Origin: Escherichia boydii
GTDB taxonomy: Bacteria > Pseudomonadota > Gammaproteobacteria > Enterobacterales > Enterobacteriaceae
NCBI GenBank assembly: GCA_041890495.1
Contig: CP169086.1
Span: forward strand, 2,232,001-2,296,000
DNA: 64,000 nucleotides
Reading direction: 5' to 3'
The position numbers and the translations under genes were made by a program. Below are positions 38,639 to 48,581 of this stretch, in pieces; within the stretch, counting starts at the first letter, position 1, and each line of letters begins with the position of its first letter. The notes beneath the pieces are model-generated. The model worked only from the letters and a program-made list of their open reading frames with translations. It did no database searches and was not told the DNA's origin.

Positions 38639-39577
38639 ATGGCGCACTCCCATTCCCACTCGCACTCACCCGGCAACGACAACGCTAAACGACTGATGCT
38701 GGCCTTTGGCGTCACGGCAACGTTTATGATTATCGAGGTCATTGGCGGCCTGGTTTCCGGCTCTCTGGCGCTTCTGGCCGATGCCGGACATATGCTGACC
38801 GATGCCGCCGCCCTGCTCTTCGCCCTGCTGGCCGTGCAGTTTGCGCGTCGTCCACCGAATGCGCGCCATACGTTCGGCTGGCTGAGGCTGACCACCCTGG
38901 CCGCGTTTGTTAACGCCATCGCGCTGGTGGTCATTACCGTGCTTATCGTCTGGGAGGCCGTACAGCGCTTCAGACACCCGCAGCCGATCGCCGGGGCGAC
39001 CATGATGGTGATTGCCGTAGCAGGGCTGCTGGCGAATATCCTGGCCTTCTGGATTTTGCACCGCGGCAGCGGGGAAAAGAACCTCAACGTGCGCGCGGCG
39101 GCGCTGCATGTGCTGGGGGATTTGCTCGGTTCCGTCGGGGCGATTGTCGCCGCGCTGGTGATCCTCTATACCGGCTGGACGCCTGTCGATCCGATTCTGT
39201 CCGTGCTGGTGTCGTGTCTGGTCTTACGCAGCGCCTGGCGGCTGCTTAAGGAGAGCGTGAACGAACTGCTTGAAGGGGCGCCAGCATCCATGGACATCGA
39301 CGAGCTGAAGCGCAACCTGCGCCGTACTGTTCCGGAAGTCCGTAATGTCCATCACGTGCACGTCTGGCTGGTGGGAGAGAAACCGGTCATGACGCTGCAC
39401 GTCCAGGTGATCCCGCCTCATGACCACGATGCGCTGCTCGATCGCATCCAGCACTTCCTGGAACACCACTACGACATTAGCCACGCTACCGTCCAGATGG
39501 AGTATCAGCCCTGTAGCGGACCGGACTGCCACCTTAACGAGGCGCAGTCCGGCCATTCACATCATCATGACCACTAG
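38639..39577 (+). CDS. zitB: Zinc/cation diffusion-facilitator efflux protein ZitB
   Basis: ZitB (312 aa) exports Zn2+ in exchange for protons. It has six hydrophobic helices; the metal site is formed by HD-type residues in LLADAGHMLTDAAAL and the later DLLGSVGA. Both ends are His-rich (MAHSHSHSHSPG and HSHHHDH). The cytoplasmic C-terminal domain carries HHVHVWLVGEKP. It is convergent with pnuC, the stop codons overlapping. Confidence 0.94.
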   Translation: MAHSHSHSHSPGNDNAKRLMLAFGVTATFMIIEVIGGLVSGSLALLADAGHMLTDAAALLFALLAVQFARRPPNARHTFGWLRLTTLAAFVNAIALVVITVLIVWEAVQRFRHPQPIAGATMMVIAVAGLLANILAFWILHRGSGEKNLNVRAAALHVLGDLLGSVGAIVAALVILYTGWTPVDPILSVLVSCLVLRSAWRLLKESVNELLEGAPASMDIDELKRNLRRTVPEVRNVHHVHVWLVGEKPVMTLHVQVIPPHDHDALLDRIQHFLEHHYDISHATVQMEYQPCSGPDCHLNEAQSGHSHHHDH

Positions 39578-40293
39578 CTGGAAAGCGCGTGAGAGCCTCG
39601 CTCACGCGCGCTGTTAATCCACATTCGGCTACCGTTCAGCGCGATGAAGGTCAGCAGCAGATATTCCAGCGACATGGCATAGACGCCCTGCAGGGCGAAG
39701 ATCGCCACGCTGATCACGTTGATGATGACCCACAGCAGCCAGTTCTCAACGTATTTACGGGTCATCAGAATCATCGCCGCAATCGACAGCACCATCATGC
39801 AGGAATCCCAGAACGGGAAAGCATCCGGCTGGAGCTCTGGCATCGTCACGTTCAGGCCGATACCGGACATGACCGAAACGGCAACACGGGTCAGAAACGC
39901 AAACACCGGATTGATGTAGACGGTCATTAAGCCAATGGCCACCACGCAGGCGACGAGCCAGGCGATGGCTTTCGGCAGTGGCAGCCAGCGGATCTGCAGC
40001 TCGGCCTCCTGCTGGCTGTTCTGACGCGACCAGGCATACCAGCCGTAAATATTGGCGGCAAAGAAGAACAGCTGCAAAAGCAGGCTGGCGTACAGCTGGA
40101 TCTGGAAGAAGATAATCGCAAACAGCGTGACGTTAATCAGCCCGAACGCGTAGTTGCTGATCTTCTCAAGGCTTGCCAGCCAGATACACAATAATCCCGC
40201 CAGCGTACCTACGGCCTCAATCCATGACAGGTCATAGCCACCTGCACCAATCGGTATGTGAACCAGAATGTTATGTGTGCTAAAAAAATCCAT
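39574..40293 (-). CDS. pnuC: Nicotinamide riboside transporter PnuC
   Basis: PnuC (239 aa) imports nicotinamide riboside by facilitated diffusion. About seven membrane helices are present. Conserved parts are the Trp-rich ANIYGWYAWSR and FWDSCMMVLS followed by MTRKYVENWLLW. I chose ATG 40291-40293 (MDFFSTHNILVHI). It is downstream of nadA, as in E. coli, where NadR represses both. The sequence is of the non-E. coli type. Confidence 0.95.
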   Translation of the reverse strand: MDFFSTHNILVHIPIGAGGYDLSWIEAVGTLAGLLCIWLASLEKISNYAFGLINVTLFAIIFFQIQLYASLLLQLFFFAANIYGWYAWSRQNSQQEAELQIRWLPLPKAIAWLVACVVAIGLMTVYINPVFAFLTRVAVSVMSGIGLNVTMPELQPDAFPFWDSCMMVLSIAAMILMTRKYVENWLLWVIINVISVAIFALQGVYAMSLEYLLLTFIALNGSRMWINSARERGSHALSS

Positions 40294-40315
40294 CTTTTCC
40301 CCGGGGCGAGTTGAA

Positions 40316-41359
40316 TTAAGTACGTAGTGTAGCCGCAAAATCCAGCATACGATTGAGCGGCACCAGCGCCCTCTCTCGCAGCCTTTCATCAACATGAACC
40401 TCGTGATTGCTTCCTTCCTGTTCTAATGCCTCTGCGATGGCCTGAAGGCCATTCATGGCCATCCACGGACAATGCGCGCAGCTGCGGCAGGTTGCACCCT
40501 CACCTGCGGTTGGTGCTTCCAGTAACTCTTTATCTGGCACCGCCTGCTGCATTTTGTAGAAAATACCCCGATCGGTTGCCACAATAAGCCTCTGATGTGG
40601 CAATGTTTTCGCAGCAGCGATCAGTTGACTGGTGGAACCGACCGCATCCGCCATATCGACAATAGCTTGTGGTGATTCTGGATGCACCAGTATGGCAGCA
40701 TCCGGGTATTCTTCTTGCAAGCGGGTTAACGCCTGAGTCTTAAATTCATCATGCACAATACAGGCACCCTGCCAGCATAGAATGTCTCCACCCGTCTGTT
40801 TTTGCACGTAACGCCCCAGATGTTTGTCGGGTGCCCAGATGATTTTTTCACCCAAACTATCAAGATGATCAATAAGTTCGACGGCAATGCTTGAAGTTAC
40901 CACCCAATCTGCGCGCGCTTTTACCGCAGCAGAAGTGTTGGCGTAGACGACGACAGTACGATCGGGATGGGCATCGCAAAATGCGTTAAATTCTTCAACA
41001 GGGCAGCCGAGATCCAGTGAACATTCAGCCTGAAGTGTCGGCATCAGAATTGTTTTTTCCGGACTGAGAATTTTGGCGGTTTCTCCCATAAATCTCACCC
41101 CAGCGACTAACAAAGTAGAAGCGGGATGCTTTGCACCGAAGCGCGCCATTTCCAGAGAATCAGAAATACAGCCACCGGTTTCTTCTGCCAGTTGTTGAAT
41201 TTCGGGATCGGTATAGTAGTGGGCAACCATCACCGCATTACGTTCTTTTAGCAGACGTTTTATCTTCTCGCGGTAATACGCTTTTTCATCAATGCTTAAC
41301 GGCGTCGGCTTCGGGGGGAAAGGATAAATCGCCGTGTCTGGATCAAACATTACGCTCAT
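40316..41359 (-). CDS. nadA: Quinolinate synthase
   Basis: NadA (347 aa) makes quinolinate from iminoaspartate and dihydroxyacetone phosphate for NAD synthesis. The three cluster cysteines are in [21 protein letters not shown] and [13 protein letters not shown]. The start [14 protein letters not shown] is normal. The protein ends in LRT where I recall LRG in E. coli, and the DNA just beyond it (pnuC) is not E. coli-like, so a switch is near 40316-40325. Confidence 0.97.
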
Positions 41360-41431
41360 CTTACCATCTCGTTTTACAGGCTTAACGTTAAAACCGACAT
41401 TAGCGTAATATTCGCTGTTATCGGTGTAATT

Positions 41432-41449
41432 TGTTTTATATGCTAAACA
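41432..41449. promoter_or_regulatory. NadR operator upstream of nadA
   Basis: TGTTTT-atatgc-TAAACA fits the NadR pattern TGTTTA-N6-TAAACA with one mismatch, about 75 bases before nadA. The stretch 41450-41604 shows nothing further. Confidence 0.78.
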
Positions 41450-41604
41450 AGATAGTCGAATGGTGGGGAAAAGTCACTCGAATTACGTATGAGATGCCGA
41501 ATGCCACACTTTGCGTCTTATTCCTCCGACGTAAAGTTGTTTACGCAGCAAGCGCGGAGTATGTCATCAGGGTCAAGAATTGAAATTGAGAGATGCCTGA
41601 TAGC

Positions 41605-41631
41605 AAAAAAGCGCCTTTAGGGCGCTTTTTT
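41605..41631 (-). terminator. Terminator of the tRNA cluster
   Basis: AAAAAAGCGCC-tttag-GGCGCTTTTTT has symmetrical A- and T-runs and follows the last tRNA in the minus-strand transcript by four bases. Confidence 0.92.
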
Positions 41632-41635
41632 ACAT

Positions 41636-41711
41636 TGGTGGGTCGTGCAGGATTCGAACCTGCGACCAATTGATTAAAAGTCAACTGCTCTACCAACTGA
41701 GCTAACGACCC
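41636..41711 (-). tRNA. tRNA-Lys (anticodon UUU)
   Basis: A 76-base cloverleaf on the minus strand, GGGTCGTTAGCTCAGTTGG...GACCCACCA, with anticodon TTT in GACTTTTAATC and encoded CCA. It is the last gene of the minus-strand tRNA transcript and is identical to the two other lysine copies here. Confidence 0.97.
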
Positions 41712-41744
41712 CTTGCGGGATTATGCTGCTTTAATCATTCAGGA

Positions 41745-41836
41745 TGGTGGGTCGTGCAGGATGACTGGACTTCGTCTCGCCCTTCGGGCCGTTGCTAACG
41801 CAACGTTATCCTTCACGTTCTCTACCAGTAACCACC
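41745..41836 (-). repeat. tRNA-cluster spacer repeat, copy 1, with a tRNA-Lys 3'-end remnant
   Basis: Bases 41745-41762 are an exact copy of the last 18 bases of tRNA-Lys, including CCA. The rest can form hairpins from GCCCTTCGGGC and GTTGC-taac-GCAAC. Copy 2 at 42034-42125 is nearly the same, and both precede a lysine tRNA on the plus-strand map. Confidence 0.8.
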
Positions 41837-41843
41837 TTTAAAT

Positions 41844-41919
41844 TGGTGGGTCGTGCAGGATTCGAACCTGCGACCAATTGATTAAAAGTCAACTGCTCTA
41901 CCAACTGAGCTAACGACCC
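41844..41919 (-). tRNA. tRNA-Lys (anticodon UUU)
   Basis: Second 76-base lysine tRNA, identical to the copy at 41636-41711. Only three bases separate it from the valine tRNA. Confidence 0.97.
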
Positions 41920-41922
41920 GAG

Positions 41923-41998
41923 TGGTGGGTGATGACGGGATCGAACCGCCGACCCCCTCCTTGTAAGGGAGGTGCTCTCCCAGCTGAGCTAATCACCC
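41923..41998 (-). tRNA. tRNA-Val (anticodon UAC)
   Basis: A 76-base cloverleaf, GGGTGATTAGCTCAGCTGGG...ATCACCCACCA on the minus strand, with anticodon TAC in CCTTACAAGG and encoded CCA. Confidence 0.97.
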
Positions 41999-42033
41999 AA
42001 TACTACGCTGGATACTACAACTAAGTATGTTAG

Positions 42034-42125
42034 TGGTGGGTCGTGCAGGATGACTCGACTTCGTCTCGCCCTTCGGGCCGTTGCTGATGCAACGTTATCC
42101 TTCACGTTTTACTACCGCTTCCACC
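42034..42125 (-). repeat. tRNA-cluster spacer repeat, copy 2, with a tRNA-Lys 3'-end remnant
   Basis: Copy of the element at 41745-41836. It again starts with 18 bases identical to the tRNA-Lys 3' end (42034-42051) and carries the GCCCTTCGGGC hairpin. A few bases differ (GCTGATGC for GCTAACGC). Confidence 0.8.
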
Positions 42126-42133
42126 TTAGCGAT

Positions 42134-42209
42134 TGGTGGGTCGTGCAGGATTCGAACCTGCGACCAATTGATTAAAAGTCAACTGCTCTACCAACTGAGC
42201 TAACGACCC
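42134..42209 (-). tRNA. tRNA-Lys (anticodon UUU)
   Basis: Third identical 76-base lysine tRNA and the first gene of the minus-strand cluster. E. coli K-12 has seven Lys/Val tRNAs here (lysT to lysQ); this window has four. Confidence 0.97.
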
Positions 42210-42259
42210 ACTTTTTCGTTGCTTTCGGTTTGTTTGATATCCCGTGGCAACGGCGGCAT

Positions 42260-42287
42260 ATATTACTGATTTCAGACTTGAGCGCAA
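42260..42287 (-). promoter_or_regulatory. Promoter of the tRNA cluster
   Basis: On the minus strand TTGCGC, a 16-base spacer and TAATAT are followed by a GC-rich discriminator (GCCGCCG), typical of stringently controlled stable-RNA promoters. It lies ~50 bases upstream of the first tRNA. Confidence 0.7.
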
Positions 42288-42331
42288 CAAAAATTTCGAT
42301 GCAGATCACTCAACTGCTTATGATTCGCACG

Positions 42332-42365
42332 ACACGACCAGAAATAATGCGACTTCTGGTCGTGT
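42332..42365 (-). terminator. Strong 12-bp hairpin just downstream of cpoB
   Basis: ACACGACCAGAA and TTCTGGTCGTGT pair perfectly around a 10-base loop, nine bases after the cpoB stop. There is no T-run on the minus strand, so it may protect or process the tol-pal mRNA end rather than act as a full terminator. Confidence 0.6.
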
Positions 42366-42373
42366 GTTATGCA

Positions 42374-43165
42374 TTACATCGCGTTCAGACGTTTTTGTGC
42401 CTGTTTAGCGCCATCAGTACCAGGGTATTTACTGATAACCTGCTGGTATACGGCTTTCGCTTTTGCGGTGTCACCTTTGTCCTGCATGATGACGCCGACT
42501 TTAAACATCGCATCAGCAGCCTTTGGTGACTTCGGATAGTTTTTCACTACCGAAGCAAAATAGTACGCCGCATCATCTTTTTTACCCTTGTTGTAGTTTA
42601 ACTGACCCAGCCAATAATTGGCGTTTGGCAGGTAAGTTGAATCAGGGTAATTTTTGATGAAATTCTGAAATGCCACCATTGCGTCATCCTGGCGGGATTT
42701 ATCCTGCACCAGCGCAATAGCTGCATTGTAATCCGTGTTTGCATCGCCGCTTTTCACCGGCGCGCCAGCATTCGCAGTACCAGCATCAGCTGTCGGCGTC
42801 GTTGATGCCGCCGCACCGCTTTGATCGCTGCTGGTTGATTGCGCCGCTGCACCACCGCTGCTGAGGCTGTCGATCTGCAACAGGATCTGCTTTTGCCGCT
42901 CCACGACCTGATTCAGTTGATACTGATTTTCCTGAATCTGACCACGCAGGGAATCAATATCGGATTGATTATCAGAAAGTTGTTGCTGGAGTTGGGTTAA
43001 AAGCTGGCTGTGAGCATTAGAAATACGCTCAAGTTGAGTGACGCGGTCTTCGACCGAGCCTGAGCCGACACTACTGATTGGTGCCTGAGCAAAAGCGGCC
43101 CAGGGGGCCGCTATACCAACCAGTAACGACAGACTCAATAGTTGATGTCTGAAGTTACTGCTCAT
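42374..43165 (-). CDS. cpoB: Cell-division coordinator CpoB
   Basis: CpoB/YbgF (263 aa) is periplasmic. It links Tol-Pal constriction with PBP1B peptidoglycan synthesis. The signal peptide ends AAFA-QAP. Next come a trimerising coiled coil (about residues 35-100, Gln- and Leu-rich), an Ala/Thr-rich linker and C-terminal tetratricopeptide repeats (for example YLPNANYWLGQLNYNKG). It is the last gene of the tol-pal cluster and is E. coli-like. Confidence 0.96.
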   Translation of the reverse strand: MSSNFRHQLLSLSLLVGIAAPWAAFAQAPISSVGSGSVEDRVTQLERISNAHSQLLTQLQQQLSDNQSDIDSLRGQIQENQYQLNQVVERQKQILLQIDSLSSGGAAAQSTSSDQSGAAASTTPTADAGTANAGAPVKSGDANTDYNAAIALVQDKSRQDDAMVAFQNFIKNYPDSTYLPNANYWLGQLNYNKGKKDDAAYYFASVVKNYPKSPKAADAMFKVGVIMQDKGDTAKAKAVYQQVISKYPGTDGAKQAQKRLNAM

Positions 43166-43174
43166 GCAATTCTC

Positions 43175-43720
<546 letters not shown>

Positions 43721-43730
43721 TTAATTATTA

Positions 43731-45023
43731 TCACAGATACGGCGACCAGGCAGGGAATTTGACCTGTCCATCAGTTGCCGGAAGACGCGCTTTGAAACGC
43801 CCATCTGTAGAAACCAAATTCAGCACGGATCCCATCCCCTGAGAAGAGCTGTAGATTACCATAGTGCCGTTAGGTGCCAGACTTGGCGTTTCATCCAGGA
43901 ACGTGGACGACAGAACTTGTACGCCTCCCGTTGCCAGATCTTGTTTGGCAATGTGCTGCTGCCCACCATTGGAGCTGACCATTACCATAAATTTACCGTC
44001 GCTGCTGACATCCGCATCCTGGTTCTGCGAACCTTCCCAGGTAATACGTTGTGGCGCACCGCCGTTGATATTCACTTTATAAACCTGCGGACGACCGGCC
44101 TGGTCAGAAGTAAATGCCAGGTTCTGGCTATCCGGGAACCAGGTCGGTTCGGTATTGTTACTGCGACCATCAGTCACCTGGCGGATCTGACCAGAAGCCA
44201 AATCCATTACGTACAGGTTCAGACTACCGGTTTTCGACAAGGCGAATGCCAGTTTGCTGCCGTCTGGCGAGAATGCAGGTGCACCGTTGTGACGCGGGAA
44301 TGAAGCCACCTGACGTACAGCGCCATTTGCCAGCGTCTGAATAACCAGCGCGGAACGACCGCTTTCGAAGGTCACATAAGCCAGTTTAGAACCGTCTGGT
44401 GACCACGCCGGAGACATCAGCGGCTGCGGTGAACGGTGAACGACAAACTGGTTGTAACCGTCATAGTCAGATACGCGCAGTTCATACGGGAACTGACCGC
44501 CGTTGGTCTGAACAACGTAGGCAATACGAGTACGGAACGCACCTTTAATGCCGGTCAGTTTTTCAAACACTTCATCACTGGCGGTATGACCAGCATAACG
44601 CAGCCACTGCTTGTTCACTTTGTACGAGTTCTGAGCAAGTACAGTACCCGGTGCGCCGCCAGTGTCAACAAGTTGATAAGCAACATTGTAAGAACCATCC
44701 GGATTCGGAGTGACCTGACCGACAACTACAGCGTCAATGCCCAGTGCGGACCATGCAGCTGGTTGTACTTCCTGCGCACTACCCGGCTGCTGTGGCAGAC
44801 GAGCGCGATCTAACGGATTAAATTTACCGCTGTTACGCAAGTCAGCAGCAACGATGCCGCCAATATCTTCAGGTGCCGCACCAGGCCCCGCCCACTGGAA
44901 AGGAACAACACCAATAGGACGACCGGAATCTACACCGCTGTCGATCACAATGCGGACTTCAGCATGCAGAACTGATGCCCACAGTATGAGAAAACCAAAT
45001 GCTACTCGTAATGCCTGCTTCAT
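43731..45023 (-). CDS. tolB: Tol-Pal system protein TolB
   Basis: TolB (430 aa) is the periplasmic partner of Pal. The signal peptide ends LHA-EVRI; that N-terminal segment is the TolA-binding box. A small alpha/beta domain is followed by a six-bladed beta-propeller with repeats such as SPDGSKLAYVTFESG and FSPDGSKLAFALSKTG. An ATG one codon earlier is also possible. It is intact. Confidence 0.98.
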   Translation of the reverse strand: MKQALRVAFGFLILWASVLHAEVRIVIDSGVDSGRPIGVVPFQWAGPGAAPEDIGGIVAADLRNSGKFNPLDRARLPQQPGSAQEVQPAAWSALGIDAVVVGQVTPNPDGSYNVAYQLVDTGGAPGTVLAQNSYKVNKQWLRYAGHTASDEVFEKLTGIKGAFRTRIAYVVQTNGGQFPYELRVSDYDGYNQFVVHRSPQPLMSPAWSPDGSKLAYVTFESGRSALVIQTLANGAVRQVASFPRHNGAPAFSPDGSKLAFALSKTGSLNLYVMDLASGQIRQVTDGRSNNTEPTWFPDSQNLAFTSDQAGRPQVYKVNINGGAPQRITWEGSQNQDADVSSDGKFMVMVSSNGGQQHIAKQDLATGGVQVLSSTFLDETPSLAPNGTMVIYSSSQGMGSVLNLVSTDGRFKARLPATDGQVKFPAWSPYL

Positions 45024-45155
45024 CATATCTCCCTTATCTGGACCGATGGCCCACGATAATTTAGCAGAATGTTAACAAACTAAAATACACAAAACTACCA
45101 GAACCCCGTGGCAACCGGTGCCTGATGTTGACCGTCCGAACAGTCAACATCGCGA

Positions 45156-46421
45156 TTACGGTTTGAAGTCCAATGGCGCGTTTTTGAACACTTCATATAC
45201 TGCCTGGCTTGGTGGTTTCGGGATCTTCGCAAGTTTAGCTGCTGCCAACGCAGCCTGACAAAGTGCGGGATCGCCACCTTCAGGTTTGATATCCAGTAAC
45301 ATACCATCGGGTGCCAGTTTTATGCGCAGCGTACAGGTTTTGCCTGCATAGGACGATGCGTCATAGAACTTACTTTCGATAGCAGATTTAATCTGCCCGG
45401 CATAGTTATTGATATCGGCCCCTGATGCGCCATTGTTTTTAGTATTACCACTCCCGGCAGGCGAAGCATTGTTCCCTTTCGCCCCTCCCCCCGTTTTCGG
45501 TGCATTCTTACCAGAGCTTAGCTCACCGAAAATATCATCTGCCTCTGCGGCCGCTTTTGCTGCAGCGGCTTTTTCAGCTGCAGCTTTTGCCGCTGCCGCT
45601 TTTTTGTCTGCGGCGGCTTTTTCTGCCGCTGCTTTCTTATCAGCTGCTGCCTTTTCAGCAGCCGCTTTTTCTGCTGCTTTTTTGTCGGCTGCAGCTTTCT
45701 CTGCTGCCGCTTTCTTATCAGCTGCAGCCTTTTCAGCAGCCGCTTTCTTCTCAGCTTCTGCTTTGGCTTTTTCAGCAGCTTCAGTTGCCGCTTTCTTTCT
45801 TGCTTCAGCTGCAGCTGCTTCTGCCGCTTCCGCTTTCTTCTTCAGTGCCGCAGCGGCTGCCTCGGCTTTTTTCTGCGCTTCGGCTGCGGCTTTGGCGGCT
45901 TCTGCTTCTGCTTTTTTCTTTGCGTCTGCAGCCGCTTTCTTCGCTGCTTCTTCCGCAGCTTTAGCATCTGCTTCGGCCTTCGCTTTAGCATCTGCCGCCG
46001 CTTTCGCTGCCGCCTCTTCAGCTTGCTTCTGCTTTAACTCGGCCTGTTTTGCGGCTTCTTCAGCCTGCTTTTTCTGCTCCTGAGCCGCTAACCGCTCTTT
46101 CTCAAGTTGCTTCAGGCGTTCCTGTTCAGCCGCTTGTTTCTCACGCAGTTCTTCAGCAGCCTGCTGTTCCTTCATCTTGCGCTGTTCATCAGAACGCTTC
46201 GCGCTTGATTCCTGGCTTTGCATGCGTTTGTACTGCTCAACTACCGCACCTGAATCAACCATGACAGCGTCGATGGACGAACCACCGCCGCCTCCGGCTG
46301 AAGCTTCTATATTCTCATCGAACGAACTCCAGATCAGCGCCGCAAATAAGATGACATGCAGCACTGCTGAAATAATTATCGCCCGCTTGAGCTTGTCGTT
46401 TTGTTCGGTTGCCTTTGACAC
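45156..46421 (-). CDS. tolA: Tol-Pal system energy transducer TolA
   Basis: TolA (421 aa) spans the periplasm to couple TolQR to Pal and is the entry route for filamentous phage and group A colicins. One N-terminal membrane helix (about residues 13-33) is followed by a long Ala/Lys/Glu-rich helix (about 70-290) full of KAAAEKAAADKK-type repeats. The C-terminal globular domain holds a disulfide pair (CTLRIK, CQAALAA). The repeats are intact. Confidence 0.97.
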   Translation of the reverse strand: MSKATEQNDKLKRAIIISAVLHVILFAALIWSSFDENIEASAGGGGGSSIDAVMVDSGAVVEQYKRMQSQESSAKRSDEQRKMKEQQAAEELREKQAAEQERLKQLEKERLAAQEQKKQAEEAAKQAELKQKQAEEAAAKAAADAKAKAEADAKAAEEAAKKAAADAKKKAEAEAAKAAAEAQKKAEAAAAALKKKAEAAEAAAAEARKKAATEAAEKAKAEAEKKAAAEKAAADKKAAAEKAAADKKAAEKAAAEKAAADKKAAAEKAAADKKAAAAKAAAEKAAAAKAAAEADDIFGELSSGKNAPKTGGGAKGNNASPAGSGNTKNNGASGADINNYAGQIKSAIESKFYDASSYAGKTCTLRIKLAPDGMLLDIKPEGGDPALCQAALAAAKLAKIPKPPSQAVYEVFKNAPLDFKP

Positions 46422-46485
46422 TCTCGGTTTCCAAAAACTGTTCGCCTGTTACCCGCTCTCTTTCAAGCAAGGGAAACGCAGATGT

Positions 46486-46914
46486 TTAGATAGGCTGCGT
46501 CATTAAACCAACCGATTTCACACCCGCACTATGTAACAAGTTCAGTGCTTTAATTATTTCATCGTAAGGCACATCTTTTGCGCCACCGATCAGAAAGACC
46601 GTTTTCGGGTTGGCCTTGAAACGGCTGGACACTTCCGCCACCACCTGCTCTGGTGGTAAACGCTCCAGGCGATCTTTCTCAACCACCACGGTGTACTGAC
46701 CAATACCAGACACTTCAACAATCACTGGCGGATTATCGTTACTGCTCACCGCCTGTGATTCAGTAGCGTCTGGCAGATCGACCTCCACGCTCTGGGTGAT
46801 GATGGGCGCTGTCGCCATAAAGATCAGCAACAGCACCAGCAGTACGTCCAGCAACGGTACAATGTTGATTTCGGACTTGAGATCGCGACGACCTCGTCCA
46901 CGCGCTCTGGCCAT
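46486..46914 (-). CDS. tolR: Tol-Pal system protein TolR
   Basis: TolR (142 aa) is an ExbD-family inner-membrane protein. Its single helix carries the proton-channel Asp (LLDVLLVLLLIF), and it has a periplasmic dimer domain. It follows tolQ by three bases. Confidence 0.98.
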   Translation of the reverse strand: MARARGRGRRDLKSEINIVPLLDVLLVLLLIFMATAPIITQSVEVDLPDATESQAVSSNDNPPVIVEVSGIGQYTVVVEKDRLERLPPEQVVAEVSSRFKANPKTVFLIGGAKDVPYDEIIKALNLLHSAGVKSVGLMTQPI

Positions 46915-46917
46915 GGC

Positions 46918-48011
<1,094 letters not shown>

Positions 48012-48160
48012 TTTACATCCCGGTAATGCAACAAAAGTTAGAGCTTTTAAACGCTGCTACTATACGCGCGCGATTGAGGTTTGGGAATGAGGGCAAGTTA
48101 AGGGAGCGTAAAAATTTATGGGCCTGGAGCGGCCCATAATTTTTTAAAGAGAATTCTGAT

Positions 48161-48454
48161 TTAAAAGAAGAAGAAAATCAGCCCGACAATGAGAACAATA
48201 TCGGCAAGCAATGGGCAAAAAATCCCTTGCCAAAGAACCTTCTGCGGACGAAAGCCCACGCCGTGAATCACACCAGCACAGACGGCCCACATCAGCAATA
48301 AACCATGCCAGATTTCCAGTTCACTGGTCTTCGCGGCAAAACGAGATGGGTCCCAAAACATACATCCTGCTAACAGAAGCGCCATCACGAAGGAAAGCGC
48401 CCGCAGGGGGCGCTTGTCCATTACCGCATACAAAGTCGCGATAATCTTACTCAT
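48161..48454 (-). CDS. ybgE: YbgE, cyd operon small membrane protein
   Basis: YbgE (97 aa) is a three-helix membrane protein of the cyd operon with no proven function. Sequence features are ALSFVMALLLAGCMFWDPSRF and the poly-Phe end. Its ATG shares bases with the cydX stop region (TGATGAG), so translation is coupled. Confidence 0.93.
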   Translation of the reverse strand: MSKIIATLYAVMDKRPLRALSFVMALLLAGCMFWDPSRFAAKTSELEIWHGLLLMWAVCAGVIHGVGFRPQKVLWQGIFCPLLADIVLIVGLIFFFF

Positions 48455-48567
48455 CAGATGTCTTCTTGACCGGCTTTGCCTGATTCGACGTGTTCAAGCG
48501 CCAGCGCGGTGATTACCCCAAACGAACAGGCAAGAAGCGTTCCCAGAATCCATGCGAAATACCACAT
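48454..48567 (-). CDS. cydX: CydX, small subunit of cytochrome bd-I
   Basis: The 37-residue product starts MWYFAWILGTLLACSFG and ends GKAGQEDI, matching E. coli CydX/YbgT. It forms one membrane helix that stabilises the haems of CydAB and is needed for oxidase activity. TAAGGAGC precedes the ATG. It lies 14 bases after cydB. Confidence 0.96.
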   Translation of the reverse strand: MWYFAWILGTLLACSFGVITALALEHVESGKAGQEDI

Positions 48568-48581
48568 TTTTAGCTCCTTAC

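Noticed and set aside
41641..42209. Possible CRISPR array from the regular repeats
   Set aside because: The repeats are complete tRNA genes and tRNA-end remnants with two spacer copies that resemble each other, not unique spacers.
45409..46083. 224-codon Ala/Ser/Phe-rich open frame on the plus strand
   Set aside because: It is the exact antisense of the Ala/Lys-rich tolA helix repeats; GC-rich repeats keep the opposite frame open by chance and there is no ribosome site.
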